From Fen-1308 sp035319185 (lineage in GTDB: Bacteria; Nitrospirota; Thermodesulfovibrionia; Thermodesulfovibrionales; Dissulfurispiraceae), in contig DATHDF010000047.1 in assembly GCA_035319185.1 (NCBI GenBank), positions 1 through 26,639 on the forward strand: DNA of 26,639 nucleotides, in the 5' to 3' direction. The translations under genes and the position numbers were made by a program. Positions 7,914 to 17,183 of the stretch are shown here, one piece after another. Position 1 is the first letter of the stretch, and each line of letters starts with the position of its first letter. Under the pieces are notes generated by a model. The model was given only the letters and a program-made list of their open reading frames with translations, was not told the origin of the DNA and ran no database searches.

Positions 7914-10481
7914 ATGTCTGAACTTACCCCGTTGATGAAACAATATTTCGGCGTCAAGGAACAGTATCCGGATGCTATTGTCTTTTTCAGGCTTGGCGAC
8001 TTTTACGAGATGTTCGGAGAGGATGCCAAGATCGCCTCGCGCGTACTGCAAATTGCGCTGACAAGCAGGGACAAGAGCAAGGAAGACCAGATGCCGATGT
8101 GCGGGATTCCTTACTTCTCAGCGGAATCATATATCTCAAAGCTGATAAAGGCCGGCCACAAAGTGGCCATTTGTGAGCAGGTTGAAGACCCGAAGCAGGC
8201 CAAGGGGATCGTGCAGCGCGAGGTCATCAAAGTGGTCACGCCCGGCACCCATCAGCCGGAAGATCCCAAGGGAAACGCCTATATCATGAGCATTTATCCC
8301 TATCAGGATATCAGCGGTATTGCGGTCGCCGATATCTCGACCGGAGAATTCACGGTCTACGAAACGGACAAGCCTGTCGAGGACGAGGCGAGTCGTTTTG
8401 AGCCGCAGGAGATTCTGTGCCCAGCGAGCCTGAAAGACAATATTTACTATAAAGAAGCCTTTCTCGGTCATTATGTCACTTATTATGATGACGCCTATTT
8501 CGACTACGCGGAATCCTACCGTAATCTTCTCAAGCAATTCAGGGTTGCATCTTTGGAAGGATACGGCTGCGACGGCATGCATGCAGGGGTTTCGGCGGCA
8601 GGCGGTCTTGTGAGCTATCTGGGAGATACCCAGGGCGCGCTGACCTTTAAAAAGATAACCGTTCCGGGCAAGGCGACCTATATGTTCCTGGATGCAACCA
8701 CTAAGCGCAATCTTGAGCTGCTCCACAATATCAAGGATGGTTCAGTCGAAGGCTCATTGCTTTGGGTCCTCGATGAAACCCTGACACCAATGGGCGGCAG
8801 ATTCATGAGAAACGCTGTCGCCTGCCCGTTGATCAAAGTCGCAGACATTGTGCTAAGACAACAGTCGGTCGAAGCCGTCATGGATGATTATGAGCTTTTC
8901 GAGGACCTGCGTTATACACTTCGCAAGGTCCAGGATATGGAAAGACTGTCTTCCCGCATTGTATCGAGGACTGCGGGGCCGCGTGACCTGGTGGCGCTTA
9001 AAGGGTCTCTTGAACTGGTGCCTGCATTGAAGAAGTCGCTCGGCAAGAGCCAGTCGGACATTTTAGGCAGCCTCGGTGCCGGGATGTCCGGTTTCACGGA
9101 GCTTCAGGATATTATTGCATCGGGCATAATCGATGCCCCTCCTGCCAATGCAAAAGAGGGTGGCTTCATCCGGCGGGGCTACAATAAAGAGGTTGATGAG
9201 CTGCGCGATATTTCTACTTATGGCAAGGACTATATCGCCCGCATGGAAGCCGACGAAAGACAGAAGACCGGCATTTCATCACTAAAGATCGGATTCAACA
9301 AAATCTTCGGCTATTATATTGAAATCACCAAGACGAATCTTCACCTTGTGCCGCCCGATTATATGCGTAAGCAGACTCTCGCAAATTGTGAACGATTCAT
9401 TACTTATGATCTTAAAGAGTATGAGACGAAGGTGCTGGGAGCCGAAGACAGGCTGAAGGCGCTCGAATATCAGCTCTTCCAGGGGATTCTGGACAAGATT
9501 CAGCGCTACGCTGAAAAACTTTTTGAGACGTCCGAGTTGATAGCACTCATAGATTTTTACGCTGCGCTGGCCTCTGTCGCTAAAAAATATGACTATGTAA
9601 AGCCTGCTATGGCCGACAGTGACGTTATTGAGATTGTCGACGGCAGGCATCCGGTGATAGAGCGGCTAATAAGTGTCCAGGGGCTGTCGCTCATGGATGA
9701 AAAATTCATTCCTAATAATGCGTTGCTCGACGCATCTGAAAATAGGCTCCTCATCATAACCGGCCCGAACATGGCTGGAAAGTCTACTTATATGAGGCAA
9801 GTGGCATTGATAATACTCATGGCGCAGATAGGTTCTTTCGTACCGGCTGCATCGGCGCGTATAGGCATAGCGGATAGAATCTTCACCAGGATCGGCGCCT
9901 CAGACTTTATCGCTAAGGGCCAGAGCACATTCATGGTAGAGATGATCGAGACGGCCAATATCCTGAACAACGCGTCCGGTAAGAGCCTTATTCTGCTGGA
10001 CGAAGTGGGACGCGGTACGAGCACTTTCGACGGTATCAGCATTGCATGGGCTGTGGCAGAATACATAGTCGAAAAGGTTAAAGCGCGCACGCTGTTTGCC
10101 ACGCATTATCATGAACTGACCGACCTGGTGGCCAACATGGACGGCATCAAGAACTATAACGTTGTTGTCAAGGAATGGGGCGACGAAGTCATCTTTCTGA
10201 GAAAAATCGAAAAAGGGCCGGCGGATAAAAGCTACGGTATACAGGTCGCCCGGTTGGCAGGGTTGCCTGAAGAGGTCATTGATAAATCCAAGATAGTGCT
10301 AGAAAAGCTCGAAAAGAAAGAGACAAATGCACTTATTCCACGGCTCGCGCAGATGGACCTTTTCTCGTCAGGCGACCCGGTTACTGTTGAGCTGATAAAC
10401 CTTGACGTGAGTTCCCTGAAGCCGCAGGACGCACTGCGCAAGCTGAAAGAATTAAAGAAGAAGGCTGAGAAAAAGGCATGA
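7914..10481 (+). CDS. mutS: DNA mismatch repair protein MutS
   Basis: An 855-residue MutS1-type mismatch recognition ATPase, the normal length. The N-terminal mismatch-binding domain has the Phe-x-Glu wedge in GDFYEMFGEDA and the MPMCGIPYF and EQVEDP motifs. Connector, lever and clamp domains follow. The ATPase domain has Walker A GPNMAGKST at 617-625 and Walker B/signature DEVGRGTSTFDG from 696, then ATHYHELTDL. It binds mismatches and recruits MutL; no mutL is in the window. I chose ATG 7914 over GTG 7908: AAAGG at 7901-7905 lies 8 bases from the ATG but only 2 from the GTG. The stop overlaps the coaE start in an ATGA, so translation of the two is coupled. Presence of domain I argues against MutS2, and nothing is missing. 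Confidence 0.96.
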   Translation: MSELTPLMKQYFGVKEQYPDAIVFFRLGDFYEMFGEDAKIASRVLQIALTSRDKSKEDQMPMCGIPYFSAESYISKLIKAGHKVAICEQVEDPKQAKGIVQREVIKVVTPGTHQPEDPKGNAYIMSIYPYQDISGIAVADISTGEFTVYETDKPVEDEASRFEPQEILCPASLKDNIYYKEAFLGHYVTYYDDAYFDYAESYRNLLKQFRVASLEGYGCDGMHAGVSAAGGLVSYLGDTQGALTFKKITVPGKATYMFLDATTKRNLELLHNIKDGSVEGSLLWVLDETLTPMGGRFMRNAVACPLIKVADIVLRQQSVEAVMDDYELFEDLRYTLRKVQDMERLSSRIVSRTAGPRDLVALKGSLELVPALKKSLGKSQSDILGSLGAGMSGFTELQDIIASGIIDAPPANAKEGGFIRRGYNKEVDELRDISTYGKDYIARMEADERQKTGISSLKIGFNKIFGYYIEITKTNLHLVPPDYMRKQTLANCERFITYDLKEYETKVLGAEDRLKALEYQLFQGILDKIQRYAEKLFETSELIALIDFYAALASVAKKYDYVKPAMADSDVIEIVDGRHPVIERLISVQGLSLMDEKFIPNNALLDASENRLLIITGPNMAGKSTYMRQVALIILMAQIGSFVPAASARIGIADRIFTRIGASDFIAKGQSTFMVEMIETANILNNASGKSLILLDEVGRGTSTFDGISIAWAVAEYIVEKVKARTLFATHYHELTDLVANMDGIKNYNVVVKEWGDEVIFLRKIEKGPADKSYGIQVARLAGLPEEVIDKSKIVLEKLEKKETNALIPRLAQMDLFSSGDPVTVELINLDVSSLKPQDALRKLKELKKKAEKKA

Positions 10482-11086
10482 TAGTCGTTGGGCTCACAGG
10501 CTGCTACGGTTCCGGAAAAAGTACCGTGGCCGGTATGTTCCGGCAATTAGGAGCGCGGACTCTTGATGCAGACGAGATAGTGCAGCAGCTTCTGGGTGAA
10601 CCCGCCGTAATTAAAGAGATAGAAGAGGCGTTCGGAAAAGATATCGTTCCTGAGGGGGTGGTTGACAGGAAGGGTCTTGCCGCGTGGGTTTTTAGCGACG
10701 CCCATGCCAGAATAACGCTCGAAGATATTCTTCATCCGATGGTCTTCCGGCGGATTCGCGAAGAGTCGGCCTTGTGCGCTAAGGAAGGTGACTGCATACT
10801 TATTGTTGAGGCAGCGGTCATATTCGAGAGGGGGCACCAGGGAAAATTCGATAAAATTATCACCGTATATTCATCTAAAGAAACGGCGTTGAAGAGGCTC
10901 GAAGCCAAGGGTGTTTCACCGGAGGATGCGGAAAAGAGACTTGCAACCCAGCTGCCTATTGAAATAAAGAAAAGAGGATCCGATTTCATTATCGACAATG
11001 ATCAGGATCATGAACAAACCCGTGAGCAGGTTAGCGCAATATACCGAACACTGATATCTTTGGGGAGACAAGATGGAAATAATTAG
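10478..11086 (+). CDS. coaE: Dephospho-CoA kinase
   Basis: A 202-residue P-loop kinase that phosphorylates dephospho-CoA at the 3'-ribose hydroxyl, the last step of coenzyme A synthesis. It begins MIVVGLTGCYGSGKST with the Walker A at residues 8-16. LDADEIVQQLL follows with the substrate-contacting Asp, then DILHPMV and the LIVEAAVIFE strand typical of CoaE (usually VP.LFE). Length matches the family (about 200). It overlaps mutS by 4 bases and ribF by 14, so the three form one translationally coupled unit. Such grouping of repair and cofactor genes is common and does not imply a joint function. A small departure is Cys within the P-loop (GCYGSGKS), which CoaE proteins tolerate. Confidence 0.93.
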   Translation: MIVVGLTGCYGSGKSTVAGMFRQLGARTLDADEIVQQLLGEPAVIKEIEEAFGKDIVPEGVVDRKGLAAWVFSDAHARITLEDILHPMVFRRIREESALCAKEGDCILIVEAAVIFERGHQGKFDKIITVYSSKETALKRLEAKGVSPEDAEKRLATQLPIEIKKRGSDFIIDNDQDHEQTREQVSAIYRTLISLGRQDGNN

Positions 11087-12017
11087 AGGGTTGCCGGACA
11101 GCCTGTCATTTCGGGCGCCGGTTGTAACGGTAGGAAATTTTGACGGGGTGCACATCGGGCATCAAAAGATCCTCAGGGCGGTGGTGGCCAAAGCAGCAGA
11201 GTTTCGCGGGACGCCTGTAGCTATGACCTTCGATCCTCATCCCGTGAGAGTCCTTTCACCTGAACGCGGGCTGAAGCTGATAAACTCGTTCGACGAGAAG
11301 ACGCGGCTTATCGCAAATGCAGGCATCAAGACGCTGATATGCGTTGAATTCAACCGCGCCTTCGCGCATACAGAAGCCGAGGAGTTTATACGGGATATAA
11401 TAGTCCGGCGCCTGAAAGCCAAGTGGGTTGTTGTAGGACATAACTATACATTCGGGAGGGGGAAAAAAGGTGACGCATCGCTTTTGAGACGCCGTGGCAG
11501 AAAATATGGTTTTGGCGTTACAGTGGTGCGCTATGCCAAGGTTGCGGGCGGCATAGTCAGCAGCAGCCGTGTGCGGCAATCGGTATCAGCCGGAAAAGTC
11601 GGCGACACTGCGAAAATGCTCGGCAGGGCCTATTATATCGACGGAGTGGTCATAAAGGGTGCGGGCCGCGGTAATGCCCTTCTGAACACTCCAACCGCAA
11701 ATCTCGATACCGACAATGAACTGCTGCCCAAGGAAGGTGTATACGCCGTCAGAGTATCCATCGGCGACCACATTTATGACGGCGTAGCCAACCTGGGCAG
11801 TAATCCTACATTCAAAGAAGGAAAGATGAGTTATGAAGTGCATATCTTCGACTTTTGCGAGAATTTGCTCGGAAAGCCATTGAGGCTGCATTTCATAGGC
11901 CGGATCAGGGACGAAAAGAAATTTGCGCGCATCGAAGATTTGTTTGATCAGATAAGAATGGACATCAATTCCGCGCGGCAGCTCCTAAACAAAAGAAAGA
12001 CACGACTGTTTGTATGA
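11073..12017 (+). CDS. ribF: Bifunctional riboflavin kinase / FAD synthetase
   Basis: A 314-residue enzyme that makes FMN from riboflavin and then FAD. The N-terminal FAD synthetase (nucleotidyltransferase) half shows GNFDGVHIGHQ, TFDPHP and GHNYTFGRGKKGD. SSSRVRQSVSAG bridges the halves. The C-terminal riboflavin kinase half shows GRGNALLNTPTANL with the metal-binding PTAN, then EGVYAV, GVANLGSNPTF and the YEVHIFDF segment with its catalytic Glu. Length is normal. The start overlaps coaE by 14 bases, with GGGGAGA just upstream as ribosome-binding site. The gene converges on priA with a single base between the stop codons and no recognisable terminator, so the two transcripts must overlap. 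Confidence 0.95.
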   Translation: MEIIRGLPDSLSFRAPVVTVGNFDGVHIGHQKILRAVVAKAAEFRGTPVAMTFDPHPVRVLSPERGLKLINSFDEKTRLIANAGIKTLICVEFNRAFAHTEAEEFIRDIIVRRLKAKWVVVGHNYTFGRGKKGDASLLRRRGRKYGFGVTVVRYAKVAGGIVSSSRVRQSVSAGKVGDTAKMLGRAYYIDGVVIKGAGRGNALLNTPTANLDTDNELLPKEGVYAVRVSIGDHIYDGVANLGSNPTFKEGKMSYEVHIFDFCENLLGKPLRLHFIGRIRDEKKFARIEDLFDQIRMDINSARQLLNKRKTRLFV

Positions 12018-12018
12018 A

Positions 12019-13983
12019 TCATAATATCTTGAAGGGATCGACGTCTGCGACGACCCTGATTTTTTTGTCCGATTCCAGTCTGCCGAGCAATGTCTTTGCC
12101 ATTTTATGGAGCTTTCTGCTGTCGCGCGATTTAAGCAGCACCTGGCAGCACCGTTCATAGGATTTTGATTTGGAAGGCACCTCGACAGGGCCAAGTATAG
12201 TGACGGCGGTATCTCTTATTTCCCGCACTGCGCGCCAGAGCTCGGCAGACATAGTTCCGCCCTGTTTGCCGAAGACTGTAAAAAGGATCATTCTTGCATA
12301 TGGCGGATGGTCCAGATCTTTTCTCTGAGAAAGCTCCAGATCATAGAACTCTTCGAAGTCATAATGTTTAAGACATCTGAGCACTTTGCTTCCCGGCGCC
12401 CTGGTTTGTATGAATAAAGAACCGTCAGGCTTCACCATTTGCGAGACCTCGATGATCTCCTGGAACGTCTTTTCATAGGCCCTGAAATCCGGCTGCGCCA
12501 TGATCAGATCGACGTTCATCAACACTGCAGAGGAATATTTCTCCTCCCGGCATTTCTTTCTTTTTACCAGCGAGGTGCCGACGACGATCGGGACGAAGTC
12601 CGAAAGATCCGGATTTGCCGAAACATCATCAGAATTCGAAAGCACTTCGGCCTTTTCCAATAGCAGCGACGGGCTTTTGAGCAGCTGAGAGACATCCTCC
12701 CGGACCTTTTCGGTACCGGCTGAAAAGGATTGGAGCGAGTTGCCGCCGCACTCGTCGCAATGCTCGGGATTGCGGCGCTCACCGCCGCAGTGATGGCATC
12801 TCAGCATTCCGGTGCTCTTATAAAAAGGCAGGGGTATCGAGCATTTCCTGCACGACGCGATGTGTCCGCAATCGGCGCAACGAATGAGCGAGTATCCCTT
12901 TCTTCCCACCAGAAACAGTACCTGTTGATGCATCATCAGCAAATTTCTTGCATGACTGACGATTTCGGGAGACAGCGACAACTCGCTCTGCTTGTTGGAC
13001 TTAAAAGCTGCGATCCTGATGCGGGGCCGTTCTTCCTCGGTCTTCAGGGATACCCTGTTCAGTCTTGAGTATTTGCCTCTGCGGACATTAAAAACTGTTT
13101 CCAGCGAAGGGCATACTGAAGAAAGCAGGACGCATTTTTTTTCGATGAATCCGCGCATAACCGCAAGGTCGCGGGCATTATAATGCAGGCCTTCCTCTCC
13201 CTTATACGATGGGCTGTGCTCCTCAAGCACCGCGATGAACGAGATCTGTTGCAGAGGCGCCAGTGCGGCCGAACGAGTGCCCAGCAGCACATCTGCCTTC
13301 CCGGAAAGTATATTTTTGATGGATTCGGCCCGCTCCTTTTTGGTCAACTGGCTATGCAAAATGCAAAGGCGTTCCCCAACTATGTTGTGCATGAACTCAG
13401 CCAGCCTGTCTATGTGCCATTTTTCAGGGACGACGATGAGATATCCGCGACTTTGCCCGGCGGTCTTCCGTATTATTTCCAGCAGAGTGGAATACTCACG
13501 TTCAATATCGGGAGCATGATAAAGCAATGCTGAATAGTCGGCTTTTCTTATCTTTGCAGCTACAACTTCCGTAATCGGACCTGGAGGCGTCGACTGCACG
13601 CCCGGCGGGTCCGGGCAGAGATGGGGTTCCTTCTTTCTGCCGGTCCTGCGCTTTATAGCGGTATACTCTGCAACAGCTTCATCAAAAAAGGAGCTCTTGA
13701 GGGCAAGTCCGACCGGCACCAGGTAATACTCGGCCATCCACATGAGAAAGTTAAGAAAGGACGGGCTTGCATACGGTTCATGTATGCTCGTTATCTCCCT
13801 GATCTCCTGTCCCTCGAAGCCGGGATTCTCCCTTATGTCCGCGATAATGCCGAAGCAGACCTGCCTTGCAAGGGGTGCTTTTACGATCCTCCCCTTCAGG
13901 TCAGCTGCGGGTGCACAGGTATCATCTGGAAGCTTGTAGGTGAGGGCAGCGAGTTTGAGCGGAAATATGACATCTGCGAACAT
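12019..13983 (-). CDS. priA: Primosomal protein N' (PriA) with degenerate helicase motifs
   Basis: 654 residues against about 730 in E. coli, full-length in layout. The N-terminal DNA-binding domain starts FADVIFPL. The zinc-binding cysteines 369, 372, 378, 381, 396, 399, 409 and 412 keep the E. coli spacing as I recall that sequence. The C-terminal part ends DVDPFKIL, matching the usual DVDP end. The ATP-using motifs are damaged. The Walker A loop, normally GVTGSGKTE, reads HAPDIERE (156-163). DEEH reads LEEH (253-256). GSATP reads SSVCP (288-292). GTQM.AKG is replaced by GTSLVKRKKC (469-478), and QVAGRAGR by EVSQMVKPDG (512-521). GTRSA (235-239) and RDLAV remain. It may therefore load the replicative helicase at stalled forks as a scaffold without unwinding. 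Actinobacterial PriA proteins show a comparable loss. The uninterrupted frame argues against a pseudogene. Confidence 0.9.
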   Translation of the reverse strand: MFADVIFPLKLAALTYKLPDDTCAPAADLKGRIVKAPLARQVCFGIIADIRENPGFEGQEIREITSIHEPYASPSFLNFLMWMAEYYLVPVGLALKSSFFDEAVAEYTAIKRRTGRKKEPHLCPDPPGVQSTPPGPITEVVAAKIRKADYSALLYHAPDIEREYSTLLEIIRKTAGQSRGYLIVVPEKWHIDRLAEFMHNIVGERLCILHSQLTKKERAESIKNILSGKADVLLGTRSAALAPLQQISFIAVLEEHSPSYKGEEGLHYNARDLAVMRGFIEKKCVLLSSVCPSLETVFNVRRGKYSRLNRVSLKTEEERPRIRIAAFKSNKQSELSLSPEIVSHARNLLMMHQQVLFLVGRKGYSLIRCADCGHIASCRKCSIPLPFYKSTGMLRCHHCGGERRNPEHCDECGGNSLQSFSAGTEKVREDVSQLLKSPSLLLEKAEVLSNSDDVSANPDLSDFVPIVVGTSLVKRKKCREEKYSSAVLMNVDLIMAQPDFRAYEKTFQEIIEVSQMVKPDGSLFIQTRAPGSKVLRCLKHYDFEEFYDLELSQRKDLDHPPYARMILFTVFGKQGGTMSAELWRAVREIRDTAVTILGPVEVPSKSKSYERCCQVLLKSRDSRKLHKMAKTLLGRLESDKKIRVVADVDPFKIL

Positions 13984-14054
13984 ACTTAAGCATAACTAAT
14001 GCACAAAGTCTGATACAAGCAGGGGGCTTGAATCCTTTGAAAAGGCGCGGTTAA

Positions 14055-14084
14055 TTGACAATGAATATCTAAACCGAGTAGACT
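14055..14084 (+). promoter_or_regulatory. Promoter of clpC
   Basis: A perfect -35 TTGACA at 14055-14060 is followed 18 bases later by TAGACT at 14079-14084 (four matches to TATAAT). It lies in the 137-base divergent space between priA and clpC. The expected leader is about 30 bases and contains the clpC ribosome-binding site AAGGAG at 14107-14112. I saw no CtsR or CIRCE-type operator. Confidence 0.5.
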
Positions 14085-14120
14085 TTTATTAGGGGAATAA
14101 CGCTTCAAGGAGAAAAACTG

Positions 14121-16571
14121 ATGTTTGAAAAATTCACAGAGAAGGGACGAAAGATAATCATATACGCGAAGGAAGAGGCCGAGAAGAGAAGCAATGACTA
14201 CCTCGGCACCGAACACCTCCTTTTGGCAATATTACGCGAGGAGGACGGTGTGCCCATTACCATCCTTAAAAAGATGGGCTTATCCATAGAAGAAGTTCGC
14301 TATGAAGTAGAAAAAAGTCTGCCCGTAGGCAGTAGCCTTATGACATTTGGGGACATTCCCTTTACTCCGCGCGCAAAGAAGGTGCTCGAGCTTGCTATTG
14401 AGGAGGCGAGACTTCTAGGACATGCTTATATAGGCAGCGAACATCTTTTGCTTGGCTTGGTGAGGGAAGACGAGGGAATAGCCGGCAAGATACTCAGGAA
14501 CCTGGGGGCCAATCTGCTCGGAGCAAGGCAGCTTACCATAAACCTGTCGATCAAGCCGCAGTTTCAAAGCACGCAGCAGAAGGAGAAACGGAAGACCACG
14601 ACCCCGGCCCTTGACGAGTTTGGGCGCGATCTTACGCTGCTCGCCTCCGAAGATAAGCTTGATCCGGTCATCGGCAGGGAAGAAGAAATCGAGCGTGTAA
14701 TCCAGGTCCTTGGCCGCAGGCTCAAGAACAATCCTGCAATTATCGGTGAACCCGGAGTCGGCAAGACGGCTATTGTTGAAGGCCTGGCGCAGCGTATTGT
14801 AATTGGTGAAGTGCCGGATATCCTTCTGGGCAAGCGAATTATATCGCTTGATCTTGGGGCCCTGATTGCGGGCACAAAATATCGCGGCCAGTTTGAAGAG
14901 CGGCTTAAGGCTGTGATGAGGGAAATCCTCCAGTCTGAGAACGTGATTCTGTTCATTGACGAATTTCATACGATTATCGGCGCGGGTGCTGCCGAAGGTT
15001 CTGTGGACGCCTCTAATATGCTGAAACCGGCCCTGGCCAGGGGAGAGCTTCAGTGCATAGGCGCAACTACGCCGGATGAATACCGCAAACATATCGAAAA
15101 GGATGGGGCTCTGGAAAGGCGGTTCCAGCCTATTTATGTGCAGGCTACCAGCAATGAGACAACGCTGGCAATATTGAAAGGCATCCGTCACAAATACGAG
15201 AGTCATCATAAGGTGAAGATTTCGGATGAGTCGATGTCTGCTGCCGTTAAATTTTCTGATAGGTATATCACGGACAGGTATCTTCCCGACAAGGCTATCG
15301 ACGTTATTGACGAGACGAGTTCCCGCATCAAGCTGAAAAAATCGACTACGCCCCAAGAATTGAAGGACATGGAACACGAGCTTGTACAGCTGTCAAAAGA
15401 AAAAACGCTCTATGTCAGACTGCATGAAATCGACAAGGCGCAGAGATTGAGAACTCAGGAAGATAAGCTGAAGAAGGCTTACGAGATTCAGTACAAGAAA
15501 TGGAAGGATTCGTTGATAGCCGAAGTCCCGGTTGTCGGCGAGGAGGATGTTGCCTATACGGTTTCAAAGATGACCGGCATCCCTCTATACAAGATGGAGG
15601 AGACGGAAACCGAAAAACTTCTGAAAATGGAAGATATCCTGCACCTGAGAATCATCGGCCAGGACGATGCCATAAAGGCTGTATCAAAGGCTATTCGCCG
15701 TTCAAGGGCAGGCCTCAAGAGCAAGAACCGGCCCATAGGCTCGTTCTTCTTCCTCGGACCCACAGGCGTCGGCAAAACGGAGCTGGCAAAGGCTTTAGCG
15801 GAATTCATGTTCAACGACCAGAGTGCTCTGGTGAAGATCGACATGTCTGAATACATGGAGAAGTTTACTGTATCCCGCCTGACCGGAGCGCCTCCAGGTT
15901 ATGTAGGGTATGAAGAAGGCGGCCAGCTGACGGAGAAGATCAGGAAGAGGCCGTATTCCGTAATCCTCTTTGATGAGATCGAAAAGGCGCACCAGGAGGT
16001 CTTCAATATTCTGCTTCAAATCCTTGACGAAGGCGTCCTGACCGACAGTTACGGAAGGAAGGTCGACTTCAGAAACACGATCATCATCATGACGTCGAAC
16101 CTCGGTGCGCGCATTATTGAGAAGGCTACCCCGCTCGGATTTTACCGCTCGACAGGCGAGAACATGTATGGCAAGATGAAGGATAATGTCCTGTCGGAAC
16201 TTAAGAAGACATTCAACCCTGAATTTCTGAACAGGGTTGATGAAATAGTCGTGTTCCACACATTGGAAAAGATGCATCTGCTTTCGATCATCGATCTGCT
16301 TGTCGATGAGACAAACCGGAAACTTATAGAATACTCGCTGACGCTGAACGTTTCCCCCGAAGTCAAGGAATGGCTGTTGAACAAATATTATCAGCCTGTT
16401 TATGGGGCGAGACCTATGAGAAGGGCGATCTACAAAGAGATCGAAGACCCTCTGTCAGAGGAGTTGCTGAGAGGCCGCTTCAAAGACACGGCGGTCGTCA
16501 ATGTGGAGCTAAAGGATGGCGCCGTACAATTTGCTGAGGCGTCGGACTCGGTGCTGGCTTCCATAAACTGA
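14121..16571 (+). CDS. clpC: ATP-dependent Clp protease ATP-binding subunit ClpC
   Basis: An 816-residue Hsp100 AAA+ unfoldase that feeds proteins to ClpP. Two Clp_N repeats occupy about 1-145 (FTEKGRKIIIYAKEEA; NDYLGTEHLLLAIL; the second with YIGSEHLLLGLV). AAA1 has Walker A GEPGVGKT at 209-216 and Walker B ILFIDEFH. The middle region (about 420-465) is a short UVR-like coiled coil that marks ClpC rather than ClpA or ClpB. AAA2 has GPTGVGKT at 546-553, VILFDEIEKAH, and the ClpP-contact region and sensor GARPMRRAI near the end. The start is set by AAGGAG 8 bases upstream of the ATG. It is likely monocistronic, with its own promoter and a strong terminator after the stop. No mcsA, mcsB or ctsR partners lie beside it, unlike Firmicutes. 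Confidence 0.95.
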   Translation: MFEKFTEKGRKIIIYAKEEAEKRSNDYLGTEHLLLAILREEDGVPITILKKMGLSIEEVRYEVEKSLPVGSSLMTFGDIPFTPRAKKVLELAIEEARLLGHAYIGSEHLLLGLVREDEGIAGKILRNLGANLLGARQLTINLSIKPQFQSTQQKEKRKTTTPALDEFGRDLTLLASEDKLDPVIGREEEIERVIQVLGRRLKNNPAIIGEPGVGKTAIVEGLAQRIVIGEVPDILLGKRIISLDLGALIAGTKYRGQFEERLKAVMREILQSENVILFIDEFHTIIGAGAAEGSVDASNMLKPALARGELQCIGATTPDEYRKHIEKDGALERRFQPIYVQATSNETTLAILKGIRHKYESHHKVKISDESMSAAVKFSDRYITDRYLPDKAIDVIDETSSRIKLKKSTTPQELKDMEHELVQLSKEKTLYVRLHEIDKAQRLRTQEDKLKKAYEIQYKKWKDSLIAEVPVVGEEDVAYTVSKMTGIPLYKMEETETEKLLKMEDILHLRIIGQDDAIKAVSKAIRRSRAGLKSKNRPIGSFFFLGPTGVGKTELAKALAEFMFNDQSALVKIDMSEYMEKFTVSRLTGAPPGYVGYEEGGQLTEKIRKRPYSVILFDEIEKAHQEVFNILLQILDEGVLTDSYGRKVDFRNTIIIMTSNLGARIIEKATPLGFYRSTGENMYGKMKDNVLSELKKTFNPEFLNRVDEIVVFHTLEKMHLLSIIDLLVDETNRKLIEYSLTLNVSPEVKEWLLNKYYQPVYGARPMRRAIYKEIEDPLSEELLRGRFKDTAVVNVELKDGAVQFAEASDSVLASIN

Positions 16572-16599
16572 GTGCATTAACGTAAAATAGATCCATTCA

Positions 16600-16631
16600 G
16601 AGGGGCGTTTCCTTCGGGATTCGCCCCTTTT
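16600..16631 (+). terminator. Rho-independent terminator after clpC with a UUCG tetraloop
   Basis: AGGGGCG (16601-16607) pairs with CGCCCCT (16622-16628). Inside, TCC and GGA close a stable C(TTCG)G tetraloop (TTCG at 16613-16616), and a short T run (16628-16631) follows. It begins 28 bases after the clpC stop and ends 6 bases before the thioredoxin gene's ATG. Confidence 0.8.
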
Positions 16632-16637
16632 CACGAG

Positions 16638-17171
16638 ATGAAAAATAAAGGGACCATACTGCTTGCAGTTCTGATTTCCTGCGCTCTTTTGTTCGCATTT
16701 CTGTTCAGCGGCAAGGATGAAACGCCTGCGCCCCGAAAGGCTGCTGTCGGCTATCCTGCCCCGGATTTTACGCTGACTGACATTGCCGGCAAGATGTGGC
16801 GTCTTTCCGACATGAAGGGAAAGGTCGTCCTGGTCAATTTCTGGGCGACATGGTGCGATTCATGCAAAGAGGAGAACCCTGCATTGCAGAGATTCATCAA
16901 CTCCGAGAGACAGAACGGCAACCTGGTTGTATTGACGATCCTTTTCAATGACTCGCCGCTGAATGCTGCGGATTATCTGAAAAACAACAACTTCTCTTTC
17001 AATGTCCTTATAGATGACCGAAAAACCTCGATGGAATACGGAATAACAGGCGTACCGGAGACCTTTGTGATTGCTAAAACAGGGGAGCTCAAGAACAAGT
17101 TTGTCGGTCCGGTTAATTGGAATGATCCGGATATTAAGACCGCAATCGACAAACTGACAGCCGGGAAATAA
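16638..17171 (+). CDS. TlpA/ResA-type membrane-anchored thiol-disulfide oxidoreductase
   Basis: A 177-residue extracytoplasmic thioredoxin-fold protein. Residues 7-24 (ILLAVLISCALLFAFLF) form a signal anchor. The soluble domain begins VGYPAPDFTLTDIAGK, the AhpC-TSA/Redoxin entry, and carries the active site WATWCDSCKEE with Cys73 and Cys76. The cis-proline loop is GVPETFVI, as in TlpA/ResA/CcmG. Such proteins reduce apocytochrome CXXCH cysteines or other periplasmic disulfides before haem attachment. The multihaem cytochrome in this window makes that role plausible, but the genes are far apart and no Ccs/Ccm gene adjoins. Its ATG is only 6 bases after the T run of the clpC terminator and the ribosome-binding site is weak (GAG). 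Expression may depend on readthrough or a promoter inside clpC. Confidence 0.85.
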   Translation: MKNKGTILLAVLISCALLFAFLFSGKDETPAPRKAAVGYPAPDFTLTDIAGKMWRLSDMKGKVVLVNFWATWCDSCKEENPALQRFINSERQNGNLVVLTILFNDSPLNAADYLKNNNFSFNVLIDDRKTSMEYGITGVPETFVIAKTGELKNKFVGPVNWNDPDIKTAIDKLTAGK

Positions 17172-17183
17172 AAGGCCCGCCGA

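Noticed and set aside
14415..15377. Long minus-strand open frame (320 codons) inside clpC
   Set aside because: No recognisable family and fully covered by the ClpC N and AAA1 domains on the plus strand.
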